A model generated the notes under the pieces. It was not told the DNA's origin. It did not search any database and saw only the letters and a program-made list of their open reading frames with translations. 64,000 bases of DNA from Eucommia ulmoides. Taxonomy: Eukaryota > Streptophyta > Magnoliopsida > Garryales > Eucommiaceae. Below, piece by piece: positions 23,370 to 35,769 of this stretch (positions are counted from its first letter, which is position 1; every line of letters starts with the position of its first letter). The DNA lies in the NCBI GenBank assembly GCA_016647705.1, contig CM028328.1, positions 51,197,647 to 51,261,646 of the forward strand, read 5' to 3'. The position numbers were made by a program, and so were the translations under genes.

Positions 23370-26300
23370 CCTTCCTACACGGCCTTCATCCCTGTCCCTT
23401 CTAAAACTCCTTTCGCAGCTCAGATCCAAACCCTTCACCTCCCTGCCATCTTTTGCGGCTCCTAGCTATTTGCTTATCCTCTCTTTCTTTCTTTTATCCC
23501 TTCGCCAACGCAACGCCACACCGCTCGCCGCCGCCTAGCCATCATCACCTCGCCATGGTCATCGTTACTTGTGTCTTCCGTCTGCTCTCTCAACCTTTCT
23601 CCCTCTCACGTCTCTCTCTCTCCTCATTCAGGTTCACTTTTCTCCTCATCTCATGCTCGCTTGCTATCTGGCAAACCACGCCCACCTCCCAGATCTTTCA
23701 TCAATTAGGGTTTCGTTTTGGAGGTACTTTTGTAATTAGGGTTTGGTTGAGCTCAAAAATTTATCAGTGGGTTTCGTCGTCGAGTCTCGAAATGCAAATT
23801 TAGACGGAACATAACAGGGGAACTCGAAGAAGCTACTGAGATTTACATCTGCGAAGAAACTCAACAAGAGCGAACATCAAAGTTATTGAGATTCAGATCA
23901 GCATTCGAATTTGACAGCACCATCGCCCTTCACCTCAAGTTTTGTAAGAAATTTTATAGATTTGTATAGATTCGAAATTGTTTATATCATGCAGTTAACA
24001 TTGGATTGTATAGATTTGTTTTTTAATTTAACATCTGACCTACGATACCTGTTCTAAACAAAAATCTGAAAATGTGTAGATGTGTATTTGTTAACATATT
24101 TGTATAGATCTGTTTTGTTTCTCCCATTGGCGTTTGCTGGAGTTGCTACAACTTAATCTATAATTTGGAGAATCAATCTTTCCGATCGAAGTGTGGTCAT
24201 TTGTGGTTTGTAAATCATTTGTGATTATTGTTTGAATTTATAATTAGGTCTCTGCAATCTAAAGATATTACAGTACAGCTTATCAACTACACTAATAGTG
24301 TTATGTATTATTATTACATTTTTTTAAATTGATACTTGCATTCATTACAAAATGAAGTTAGTTTTTGTTCTTTTTGATCGACTACGATGCTTATGAATCC
24401 TATCTCATATTGATTCTTCTATGAATTTGATCATCTTTTTAATCAAATTATTCCCTCTGGGAAAACAAAATCTAGGTAAAAGTTCTGGAATTTGTTTTAC
24501 CTCTAGCCTATGCATGAGATTAATTCGATTTTTTGTTGATTAGTTATTTTAACTTTACCTTTTTATCGACCTAAAAAGTATTATTACTCTCTTATGTAAT
24601 ATGAGAAAACTATTTCATTTAACCCATTTTTATTCAATTTGTTGTTGTATATGATTAGTTGTGTTTTGTGAGAAGACCAAAATCCGGTTTATGTAATAAC
24701 TCAAGTGGTGTGGTGGTGGTAGCTGAACGTTGAGTAACACATGGAAAGGTAATCAACTTCTTTTTATTTCGTTTTCTGTTGGTACCTGTTTTTATTTCTT
24801 TTTTCTTTTTTTTTTTCATGTTTTCTACTCTTCTTTTAAATATTCTTCGCTTGTATTGGTGGTTCTGAGTTTTTGTGGAATCTCGGATGTTTTAACTTCA
24901 AGCGACAAAGAATTATAATATCTTGATTGAAATTTTTAATTGATTTCAGTGCTTTAATTTTGATTTTTGTGCGTTGGTTCAAGTGTAGAAGTTGTATCAT
25001 CATTATTAATAACTAATGAGTTGTGAACTATTTACCAATGACGTTTGTTCGTCGATAATTTTGTGTTTTTGTGGTTAGATTTATGGTTGATGGTGATTTA
25101 TATTATTTGTATTGTTTATTTCCTAGATAATTGTCATTTTTTTTTATAAGTTTTTGCTTATTTTTTCCTGGGAACAAAGGTGCAAAAGATGCTTTTAGTT
25201 TTACATATTCTTTGTTTAAAAAAAGAAACATAAAGTTGCTTTAGTTAAACTATATTTTAGTCTGATTTTATTTTATGAGATTGGATTTTCGTTTTTTTCC
25301 CCCATTGTTTCTCCTTCTTTTTTTTTTTCTCTCTGATTTTTTCCTTTTTCCTATTATATATTTTTTTATTTCATTTTTTTTTTCTCTCCTTTTTTTTTTT
25401 TTTTTTTTTGTTTGTTCTTTCCTTTAGAGAGAAGTTGCAAAAACAAGCAACTTCTTTTTTTGTTTGTTTCTTTTTTTTAAAGAATTTTCTGTTTTTCATC
25501 TATTTTCCCCTTTTTGTGTTTTTTCCCCGGTTTTCTTCTGTTCCCCTGTTATATTGTTTGTTTTTTTTTTCAATTTCTGATATTTTTTCGATTGTTTGAC
25601 GTGTTTTACTTGGGAAAGCAGCTGCGATAAGCAACTTATTTTACATTTATTTATAAATTTTTGCTTTTATTTTGCCCTTTATCCCATCCCCCTCTTTTTC
25701 TTTTCTTCCTTTTTTTTTCTTGGAACAAACTTGCAAAAGATAGATGAAGTTATGGATTTTACTTTGCTAATTTCTTTAACTGTTGTTGGGGCAAGTTGAA
25801 TGGGCTCTTATTTAGCCGAGAAGTATGACTCGATAAGTGTTCATTTAGCATTTTTGTTCCTATATTTCTTTTCAATCAGTTTTTTTTTTTTTTATGCCAT
25901 TTCAAGAAGACGTTTTCTAACATCTCAATAAAATATTTATTGGTAACACTATACACAGTGGCATTTGCCTAATTTAATTTGAATTGTTTTTTTAACCATA
26001 TGTTTTTATGGATGGATTTTCTATTTGTTTTTTGTTTTTTTTTAAATTTATGGTAAAGATGAGTGGATGAATTTTTGAATATAGAGATTTCAAGTCTTGA
26101 ATTTCAAGGTATTTTAAACATTCCTCTTCAAAATATCTTTGTCTTACTGGCGTAGTTTCAAGCGACGGGGTATTATCTCTTGGTGTAAAGCTTGAAAGGA
26201 AATCAATTGATTATTTTGGGATCAACCAAAATAATGTGTTTGGGATCAACCAAAATGATGTCTTTGTTACTAAATCTTATTTTATGGGTGAGTAATTGTA

Positions 26301-27520
26301 GTCCTAAATAAAGGTTCACATGTGTTAGATTAATGTAAATTTTGGTAAGTGCTTCTACGCCAGTTTTTTAGTGGACATTATATTATTTTTTCCAATTTGA
26401 TATATTGGTTTGAAGGATGAGACAACCTTAGATTGTAAATTTGGTTGTGTTGTATTTGTAATATATATTTTTAGTTAGTGATAGTATTTAAATGTTAAGT
26501 TTTGTTGATGTTTTAATAAAACAGTTGTAGAATGCTGTATAAATAGAAGAATTGTGTCTATTTTTTAAGGTTCATATTTTTACATCCATGCCTTTAGGCA
26601 AGGGTCATATATATATATATATATTACATTCTTTAATATGTGGACTTGCCCAATGAATGAATATTAAGGTGGATTTTTAGGAATGTGTACTTATGGAAAT
26701 TAATTTTTGATTTCATTGGGCTAAGTTAATTCCACCCCTCAAGTGTGGAATTCAATTCTATCATTTGTCATTTCAATGGAATCAATTTTTTAATTCTATT
26801 GGACAACCAAATAAGAAAATCAGAATCGAGGATAAAATAACAATTCCATTCCACCCCGATCTCGTTCTACCAAACATGTCGTTATTCATCATCACTTCTT
26901 ATTTCCACTATTTCCAATTGTGATGTATTTATAACATGTAAAATGATAATCAATATCTGGGAATGATATAAAAATATAGGATATTCTATCATTTTGTTTT
27001 TAAATTAACATCCTTGTGATATCTTGAAACCATATTTTGGTTTGTATGGTTGTCTTTTTTTGTTTTTAGTTATGTAATGTGTTATGAACAATATTGAGTT
27101 AGCATAAAAAATGAAATATATTTTGGGCTAATTAAAATTCGTGTCTTCATGTATACACTGGTCTATATAATAAAACAACTAACTATACATATTTTAAATA
27201 TATTTTGTTTACATATTTTAAGGGAATATTAAAGGGAAGTGTTAAAGCCCAAAATGTCCTCCATTTTTCTTTTAGAGGAGATTCAGTCCGACTTCACTTG
27301 GATTGTCTTCTCGTGGGGTTCTTCCCTTTGTTTTGGTGATATATTTTTGTGGATAAGGTTCTTTTCGTGTGGGTTTCGTTCTAAGTTTTCTTGTTGGTTT
27401 AGTTTTGGCAGAGTTTCAAATCAAATATGCTCATCTTTTTTTTCTTTCTTTCTTTGTTTTACAAGTGTTTGTTATTATTCATCGCCTACTACTTTCTTAA
27501 TTCCAGAGTCATGGGTGGTT
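23370..27520. other. Intergenic, intron-like DNA without recognisable exons
   Basis: A C-rich, leader-like start (23370-23700) is followed by U-rich, intron-like DNA with long T-runs (24795-24817, 25315-25410, 25465-25580, 25700-25720), and gagaagttgcaaaaacaag-like phrases recur near 25430, 25615 and 25725. A 24-base tandem duplication lies at 26215-26262, (TA)n at 26610-26626, and a Tourist-like end (taccaaacatgtc) near 26867-26880. Open frames are short and of low complexity. A non-coding transcript is possible but not shown. Confidence 0.35.
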
Positions 27521-27522
27521 TC

Positions 27523-28114
27523 TAATATGGGAAAATTTCCACTCAAAACTGACAAAGGCGTGTAACCTTAAATGGGTCAGGTCGGGTATGAAATCTGATC
27601 TAAAATAGACAGACCCATTGGGTTATCTGAGCTGAAGAATGACAGGCCTAATTGGGTGCTAACTTTAGCAGTCTTCTGAGCAAGACTTACGGCCTCATAA
27701 AAAGGCCCATATTTGGGTATACTCAAACCCACGGTGTTCATGGCCAAGGAATGAATAGGTCAGTCCATGGTGAACGTCTCCCCTATACTTGAAGAGATAA
27801 GTCAAAATGATTGTAACGGCCCATATTTAATGGGGACTGTTACAGAGATCACCCCTGAAATTATGGAAATTGTGGTTATCTTCCAAGCTGTTAGGATATA
27901 AAGGGTAGGCATCACTAGTAAATTTTTACGATTCAATCTACGTAATCTTTTCTCTATTACTAGATTAATTTATTCTCACGTCGGAATTTCTTTGGCAGAC
28001 ACCACACCAGTGTCCTCTATTAGAACTCGCGGTTTTGCAGGTCATCAAGGAATATGAAGAGGTTTTTAGCACATGTACAGCTGTTACAAGTATTGGGAAT
28101 TTCTGGTTATATCA
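27523..28114 (+). repeat. 5' LTR of the Tat element
   Basis: Aligns by eye along its length with 41415-42064 (shared gtgtaacctta, attgggtgctaactt, ctgttacagagatc, and an end of gaatttctggt...atca). It is about 60 bases shorter, mainly through one internal gap near 27895 where the other copy has acgtaacggacgatctttcc. Confidence 0.9.
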
Positions 28115-28133
28115 TTTGGCACTGTCTGTGGGA
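28115..28133 (+). promoter_or_regulatory. Primer-binding site of the Tat element
   Basis: tttggcactgtctgtggg follows the LTR end directly. Tat/Ogre-type elements commonly carry a related TTGGCGCCGTCTGTGGG here. The changes fit decay. Confidence 0.65.
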
Positions 28134-28167
28134 AATGCTAACGAAAAAAGCTTTTTGTCACGGCTAT

Positions 28168-28507
28168 GAGGCAACTACGTACGAGAGGGGAAGCGACGAG
28201 TCGAAGCAATGACTTACCGCTACCACCTAATGCAGATGTACTGGCAGAAGCACATGAAGAAATTCATGTTGATCCTCCGTCGGTGGTTTAATTACTGATG
28301 AGAAGATTGATGCTCTCGTCGTAAGAATGGTCGAGATGGTATATAATCAAATACATGGCGCAGATAATTGCCAATAGTAGGTCACACTCCCCAAAAACCA
28401 ACAACGAAGGTGGGGAAGAAGCAGAGTCTCCAAGCCATGTTGATCCGCAATCCTATGAGGAGCAACCTGCCCAGGGAGATGTAAGCCACCACCAGAAGAA
28501 AATAATG
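28168..28507 (+). pseudogene. gag, N-terminal part (before the solo-LTR insertion)
   Basis: The first Met after the primer-binding site starts MRQLRTRGEATSRSND, a basic leader typical of Tat gag. It runs to a stop at about 28290 and continues in other frames (ITDEKIDAL; then a Pro/Glu/His-rich segment at 28355-28505). The copia solo LTR interrupts it at 28507/28508, and gag resumes at 30610. Confidence 0.65.
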
Positions 28508-30609
28508 TGTTGGCCTAGTAGAATATCCAAGAGAGGGGATAAATTGGGTAATTAAAAATTATCAGAATAAAATTCAATAAATCAAATAATTAATTTTAAA
28601 CCTAAATTAATTATTATCTTTATAACACAGCAGAATAATATAATCAACTAAGTGCACAGTCAAACAGCAAAAATAGCAAAGTAAATATAGCAGCACACAA
28701 AATATTTATACTGGTTCATCACGCTACTCTTGGCTAATTTAGTCTCCCGAGCTCCACAGAGGTCGCACCCACTAAAACCAAGATCCCTTTAAAGGTAGGA
28801 ACCAAACCCACACACCGATTTTTTTACAGGCTCATAATCAACCTTTACAATATTCTTTTCTCAAGTTAAGAAAGAACCTCTACTTTTTACAGGTTAAAGA
28901 ATAACCTAATTATTTTTAACACTAAGGCTAAAAAATCAAAACCTCTCACAAACACTCCAACTATCCTTTTATCAGGTAAGGATGAAACATTTACAAATCA
29001 CTCACAATGCAATTCTTATCTAGGAAGAATCACTACCTCAATCTCTTCACAGGAAGAGACTGAAACCCCCCCCTCCAGATACCCCTGATTAAATACTCCC
29101 AATAGTATTTAATCTATCACAACTCACCAATACAAAAATTGATAAGTAAATCTCACTCGGAGCTTCTACCACCCCAGATAAATACTAACTCAATTAATAT
29201 CCCAACTAGTGATAGAAATACGTGAGATACAAAAATCTGATTTCAACAAGATATAGAGAGCAAATTGAAGCACGTAATCAGATTCAAGAAATTGTTTGTA
29301 AAAAATATTTTTTTCAAAAAATCAGAAACAATTTCTAAAATCAAATTCCAAATATGGAATGATAAATAAATAATAAACAATGTGGCAAGATCTCACTTGG
29401 AATCCACAGAAATGATGATTAGAATAATGTAGTTTCAAATCTGGTATCAGCAAAAATTGATCACGATTGATTCTCAAAATCACTCTTAGAAAAGCTCACA
29501 ATATCATAGAATGATAACTCTTATAAAAACTCACAAATGATATAAACCTTTTTTTAGCTCTCTCTCAATGAATGATTAGTCCTAAAATAAAAATTCGAAG
29601 GTCTATTTAAAGGAATATGTAATCAACATTCTAACGGCTAGTTTACATATGTCATGACAAATAAAAGCTCTTATAGACCCCTTATATCATAAGGACTTCA
29701 TTTAGGTTCAATTACACTAAAAAACATCTTTCAAATCTCTCCATTAAACCCCCAAAGTATTTCTCAATCTTAATAAATAAGTATAGAATCTATTTCAAAT
29801 ACCAAATTGAAAAACATTAAAATTTAATTAACCATATTAATAGAATTTAATTAGTATATGAACCATAACATAAATATAGATAATATCCCACAAATCTCTC
29901 TAAAATCCCAACAAAAAATGGCTACTTTTGGATATAGTCTCGGATCAAACTGTATTCTGAAACAACTTGTTCGGTCGACTGCCCAACTCTGGTTGCAGCC
30001 AAACTATCGTTGCGGTGTGTATCGGTCAACTCACAGATTTAGAGAATTCAGCACTACTTCACCGGTCGACCTATCAGTCGACTTATTGATTCAGAGAGTT
30101 CAACCTTCTTGGTCGATCGACTTAGAGATACAGAATGTTACAGCTTCTATGTCCGGTCGACTCATCAGTCAACTACTGTCACTAGATTTTTTCTCTAAAT
30201 ACGTTTTTAACTTATTTTCTTTTACGATTTCGCCCCTTTAACCATTTTCTTCTCTTGACTAACTCCACTAATATTCTTATATTTTATTTTAGTCATTCAA
30301 AATTATTTCTTCTTATTTCACATAGGAGCAAATAATTTAACTTAATCAAAATACACATTAAAGATAAAATACATTTTGTGCCATGTGTGTGTTCCTAAAT
30401 GGGATATTAAGAGTTAAGATTCAACTAGGTTGTTTTCCCTAATTTCTTCAAACTCTTAATTCTTATCCATCATCTTGACATCTTCATTTCTGATCCATTT
30501 AATTTGACGTTTTTATTACTGAAACTTTAAATCACTGAAACACTCAATTAAACATTAGTTTCATCAAAATATCAATACCTAATTGTTCATCAAAAGCTTA
30601 GGATCAACA
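28508..30609 (-). mobile_element. Solo LTR, Ty1/copia-type (copy 2, minus orientation) nested in gag
   Basis: Reverse-complement copy of the 11681-13904 element. On the minus strand it starts TGTTGATCCTAAGC at 30609 and ends ...AGGCCAACA at 28508. Flanking five-base sites are taatg (28503-28507) and aaatg (30610-30614), one mismatch. It contains the same leader-like phrases and GTCGAC repeats (29960-30175). No internal coding region is present. Inserted after the Tat element, since it splits that gag. Confidence 0.85.
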
Positions 30610-30611
30610 AA

Positions 30612-31623
30612 ATGTATAGCCGAACCGAAACTGTTAATTCGCATCAACAAATCAAAAGTAGAGTGGAGAATGGTCAGCCTTTGGATGAACTGGATACACT
30701 ATTAAAAGATATTGAGATGTCGTTCTCACTAGATATCCTAACTGTACCGCTCTCTGAAAAGTTTGATCCTACAAAGTTCAAGAAGTATGATGGGAAAACA
30801 AATCCTGTGGACAATATCTGCCAGTTCAAGCACGTCATGAACCTTTACGGTTCGAGCGAATCTATACTCTGTAGAGCTTTCACCACAACATTAAAGGGTT
30901 CGGCCCTTGAGTGGTTGCATACACTCCTACCGAACTCCATCACTTCTTTCAAGAAATTTGGAAAGATGTTTATCAACCGTTTCATAACCTATCAAAGGTT
31001 GATGAAGGGTCCTGATTTTTTGCTAACCCTACGTCAAGAGAAAGAAGAAACTTTGCGCTAGTATATGAGCCGATTCAATGAGGAGTTAACATGCATTGAG
31101 GGTTGTTATACCAATCTCATGATTAATACATTTACCTCAGGATTACATCCTGACCCTTTCCAAGATTCTCTAAGGAAAAAGAATCCCCAGAGCATGTCGG
31201 AGTTGATGGAAAAAGCTAAGCATTACATGAAGCTAGAGGACGTCAAGCTCGCTAGAAAAGGAAAGAGATCTTTCAAAGATTACCCCCAGACAAGGCGAGA
31301 AGGACAACAGCAAGTTGAAAGCCAACAGCTCAGACAAGCATAAAGATCGAACCAGGAGTTCGGGTTCCAGATCAGAAGCTCATCAAGAGCCAAACCTGCT
31401 TAGCTTGAGAATACTGATCTCTAGAATCCTGCACGAAATACGTGCTTCTGAAGTAAATCAATGGCCTTCCAAGCAAACTACCAAGTCTAACAAGAAGAAC
31501 ATATCCAAATACTGTGACTTTCATAGGGATCATGGTCATGATATGGATGACTACTGGGAGCTTAAAAAGGAGATCAAGCATTTAGGTGATATGGGCCAGC
31601 TGCGCGATTATCTACTGGAGTGA
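30612..31623 (+). pseudogene. gag, main capsid part and zinc-knuckle-like tail
   Basis: Open stretches 30612-31061, 31065-31343 and (shifted frame) 31315-31623. Retrotrans_gag features: LKGSALEWLHTLLPNSI, the FINRF segment, LRQEKEETLR followed by an in-frame TAG, and YMSRFNEE. The tail carries YCDFHRDHGHDMDDYWELK, the Tat-type CCHC-like motif with altered ligands. The ATG at 30612 is an accident of the insertion junction rather than a natural start. Confidence 0.85.
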
Positions 31624-31822
31624 TCAAGAGACAAAAATAAGCCTAAAAATGAGGGCCGACACAAAGAACACCGTAAAAAATAGCGTAAAGAAGATCATTC
31701 CAATGAGAATCATAAAGTAATATTAATGCTAAATTCTGCTGGGCCAACCACTAGAGAATCTAACTGTAAACAAAAAAAAGAAGGTCCGTAAAACAGCACT
31801 GGAGCACTATTTTGGAAAATCA

Positions 31823-32305
31823 ATGGCAATAATAGCGAATACGGGACCAACCATCATGTTCTCTGAGGAGAATTGCAAGGGGATCGTTTACCCCCTTGAG
31901 GATGCTTTGGTCATCACTCTATGGATCTCCAGTTTTCAGGTAAGGCGGATCCTGATCGATAACGGTAGCTCTGCTAACATTATTTTTGTAAGTACTCTGA
32001 AGCAAATGGGAATACCTAGTTCGAACGTTAGCTCCACGCAGACTGTTATGGTAGGATTCAATGGTGACCTTACATCGCCGTGTGGAAAGATTACTTTATT
32101 TGTCACCTCTAACATAGAAGAACGGGGGTACACAAAGGCCACAAAGTTCATGGTGGTGGACTTAGCATCACCATATAATGCAATACTTGGGAGTCTATGG
32201 TTACATGCGATGAGAGTTATTGCATCAACATACCATCAGTGTATTAAGTATGCAAATGATGGTTCTGTGGCATTGATAAAGGGTGATCAAGTGGCTTCAA
32301 GGTAA
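31823..32305 (+). pseudogene. Aspartic protease region of the Tat polyprotein
   Basis: About 160 codons are open. The active-site motif reads ILIDNGSSANII (Asp kept, second position Asn, as in many Tat proteases), followed by the typical VGFNGDLTSPCG flap region and the AILGSLWLHAM helix, where the final Arg of the usual GRPWL-like motif is lost. Frames before and after are broken. Confidence 0.8.
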
Positions 32306-32349
32306 TATTTTGTCGTAGCTATGAAGGGCAAGACTACACCTTTATAGCA

Positions 32350-34420
32350 ATTAAAGCAAGAGTCATGAGCAACTCCGTCAAAAATCTTGGCAGATGAAAT
32401 TGATGATTTCAGGGAGCACACAAGTGTGATCCAGCCCCCCGAGCAAGTAAAACACATCGCCTTCAATAATAGGACTCAAAAGCTTATGATTGGTGGATCA
32501 TTAAGCCAGACTAAGGCTAAAGAGATCAGGAAACTACTCCAAGAGAACCTGGACGTCTTTGCCTAGGCTCCAGAAGACATGAAAGGCATCAGCCTAGATA
32601 TTATGGTACATCACCTGGATATTTCTAGGTCTTACCCTCCAGTCCAATAGAAAATGAGAACTTTCAGTCCTAAAAAAGAACAAGTGATTGAAGTTGAGGT
32701 AAAGAGACTGTTCTTCATTAGCCATATAAGGGAAATTATGTACCCAAGGTGGTTGGCCAAACCAGTTCTGGTCAAAAAGAAGAATGGAAAGTGGAGAATG
32801 TGCGTGGACTTCACTGACCTCAATCAAGTACGTCCAAAAGATTGCTATCTAATACCAAGAATAGACTAAATGGTAGATGCAGCAGCAAGGCACCAAAGCT
32901 GACCATGATGAATGCTTATAAAGGATATAATCAAATCCACATAGATCAGCAGGACAAGAAGGGAACATCGTTCATCACACCAAAAGGTACTTACTGTTAT
33001 AAGGTAATGCCATTTGGTTTGCGAAATACAGGAGCCACATATCAGCGGTTAGTAAATCGTATTTTCCAAGATCAAATTGGAGAAACTATGGAAGTCTACA
33101 TAGACAATACGGTCTTCAAAATTTCCAAGAATGAAGATCACCTCAGCCACGTAGCAGAGGCCTTTGCCGTTATGAGAAAATACAACATGAAGCTGAACCT
33201 AGAAAAATGTGTTTTTGGTGTTAAATCTGGCAAGTTCCTAAGCTTTGTGGTTAACTAGACTGGCATCATGGTAGATTCTAAACAGATAGAAGTTGTTAAG
33301 AATATGAAGTCTTCTGCAACTATAAGAGAAGTCCAGGTGCTGACGACAAGGTTGACGGCATTAAACATATTCATCTAAAAATTTACTGATAGGTGTGCCC
33401 CGTTCTTCAATATTTTGAAGGAGAATAAAACCTTTCAGTGGGATAATGACTATAAGCGAGCTCTCCAATCCATTAAAGACTACTTGGGCTCAGTATAGAC
33501 ATTGGTAAAAGTAAACCCAGGAGAAGAACTTTTTCTCTATCTGGCAATGACATCTATATCAGTGAGCGCTGTATTGGTCTAAGATAGTACAGGAGGGCAA
33601 AGGCCGATGTACTACATCAGCAAGTCATTAGTTCCAGCAGAAACATGCTACACTGAGTTGGAGAAGTTTTCCCTGGCCCTCATAACTACCGCACGAAATC
33701 TTAGACTATATCTCCAGGCACATGTGATTAATGTGATGACCTTATAACTGTTCTGTGCGGTAATGCACAGGCTAGAAGCTTCGGGTCGTCTCATTAAGTG
33801 GGCTGTTGAACTTGATGAATTTTTTATCAAGTATAACCCCAGAGCAACAATCAAAGGTTAAGCTCTGGCCGACTTCATTGCAGAACTAACCCTTCTAATG
33901 AAATAGGAAGTCCTACAAATATTTGAAGGAGATCGACTCAAAAAAATAGTACAACTTGGCTTTCAAATCTCCAACAATGAAGCTGAGTATGAAGAAATAA
34001 TTATTGGGTTAACTCTTGCACGATAGATAGATGCCCAGCATTTGGAGGTAAAGTCAAACTCCCAATTGGTGGTTAACCAAATTAATGGGTTGTTCATCAT
34101 TAATGAGGAGAGATTGTGACTCTATGTTGAAAAAGTGAAAGAGCTGACCTCTTTATTCCAGAGTTGCAAATTTGAGGCTATCCCAAAGACTGAAAACACA
34201 AAGGAAGATGCTTTATTTGTGCTAGCTTCTACCCTGGGACCGGATCAGAGATCTGAACTGGTGGAATTCCTGGATCAGCCATCTGTAGCAACCCCAGTTA
34301 ACCAGTGTGTATTCATAGGCCAGTTGGATCAAGAAGATGACTGGAGAGCCCTTGTAGTTCGATACTTGAAAGAATGGGCTTTTCCAGAGGATAAAGACAC
34401 AGCCAGAAAGGTTCTATAAA
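32350..34420 (+). pseudogene. Reverse transcriptase and RNase H region of the Tat polyprotein
   Basis: Segments 32654-32869 (WRMCVDFTDLNQ, PKDCYLIPRID), 32900-33258 (MPFGLRNTGATYQRLV, NLEKCVFGV) and 33600-34420 (RNase H: NNEAEYEE) are readable. Catalytic positions are lost: motif A has Asn (AAT at 32911-32913) where Asp is expected, the YxDD box reads YIDN (AAT at 33106-33108), and the RNase H DSQLVV motif reads NSQLVV (AAC at 34057-34059). More than ten in-frame stops, several TAG in place of Trp or Gln, complete the inactivation. Confidence 0.9.
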
Positions 34421-34434
34421 AGGCATCAAGGTAT

Positions 34435-35575
34435 GTGTTAACTAATGATAAATTGTATAGGCGTTCTTTCTCCCAACCATTGTTGCTCTGTCTAGGGCCA
34501 AAAGAAGCAAATTATATCCTACAAGAGATATATGAAGATGTTTGTGGGAACCACCAAGGAGGACGAATCTTGGTACACAAAGTACTAAGAGTGGGATACT
34601 ACTGGCCAACCATGTGCATTGATGCGCAAGAATACGTCAAGAGATGTGACAAATGCCAACGATTCTCCAACAACATCAAAGTTCCTACTCAACAACAAAA
34701 CTCCAATAACTAGCCCATAGTCGTTTGCTCAATGGGGGATGGATCTGCTAGGGCCTTTCGCAACAACACCTAGAAACAAAAAGTACCTGCTGGTGGTAAT
34801 TTTTTATTTCTCCAAGTGGGTCGAGGTAGAAGCATTCACAACGGTAGGAAAAAATGAAGTAAATAACTTTCTTTGGAAAAACATCATCTATCGTTTATTC
34901 CTGAAGTCTTCATTTTTTATGACGGGACACCTTTTACCAGTGGTAAAGTTGCTTGGATGTGCAATGAGCTGAAGATTCAACACAGAACATCCAGTCCAGC
35001 CTATCCACAAGCCAACGGGTAAGCTGAGGTAACAAATAGTTCCATCAAGGAGGTGCTCAAGAAACGACTAGATGATGCCAAAAGGAAGTGAGTAAAAGAA
35101 CTCCTAGGTGTACTATGGGCTCATCGAACCACCCCAACATCTATTACTGGTGAAACACCCTTCTCCCTGACTTACGGAACTGAAGCAGTCATCTCAGTGG
35201 AGATAGGGATATTGTCTAGACAAGATGACACAATCAACTTGGTAGAGAATGAAAAACTCATACAGGAAGAAAATGATCAGTTGGAAGAAAGGCGAGACAG
35301 GGCATTATTGCGGATGGAGGCTTATAAATCAAGGATTGCACGAATATTCAATCATGCAGTCTGTCCACGACACTTCACAGTAGGAGACCTGGTACTTTAG
35401 AGGGTAATGCCACATCGCCCAAAAGCCCGCTTGGGAAAGGTAACTCCTAACTGGGAAGGCCCTTACCGTGTAACCAAAGTAAACAGACCAGGGACCTATT
35501 GGCTTGAAGATCTTAATGGAATAGAAATCTCCAGACCCTGGAATGTCTCCCATCTATGCAAATATTTCGTATGAA
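34435..35575 (+). pseudogene. Integrase region of the Tat polyprotein
   Basis: The zinc-binding HHCC domain (GNHQGGRILVHKVLR, RCDKCQRF) has Tyr (TAT at 34531) where the first His is usual. The core shows MDLLGPF with the first catalytic Asp, a frameshift near 34900, DGTPFTSG with the second Asp, and NG/stop/AEVTN with the Glu. The C-terminal module VTPNWEGPYRV...YWLEDLNG ends at LCKYFV, stop near 35575. There is no chromodomain, as in the Tat group. Confidence 0.9.
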
Positions 35576-35769
35576 TTCTTGATCATGTTTTCTGAATTTT
35601 TGTTTTTGGTTCAGTATTTTGAAATTATACTCTCTCGTTTTGAGAAACACTTTGAATAAAAAGAATATATTTTCACTCCATCAATTTTGCAAACATTTAT
35701 TACTGCATTATTATGCTTCTGTATTTTCTACAACACTTAAAGAATTAAAGTAAGTATGGTGCAGATAGT

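Noticed and set aside
23370..26000. Possible protein-coding gene with several exons
   Set aside because: Leader-like and intron-like DNA is present, but I could not find a chain of exons with normal amino-acid composition on either strand.
27239..27565. Plus-strand ORF of 108 codons ending in the Tat 5' LTR
   Set aside because: Ser/Phe-rich reading of T-rich intergenic DNA that runs across the LTR border. No motif.
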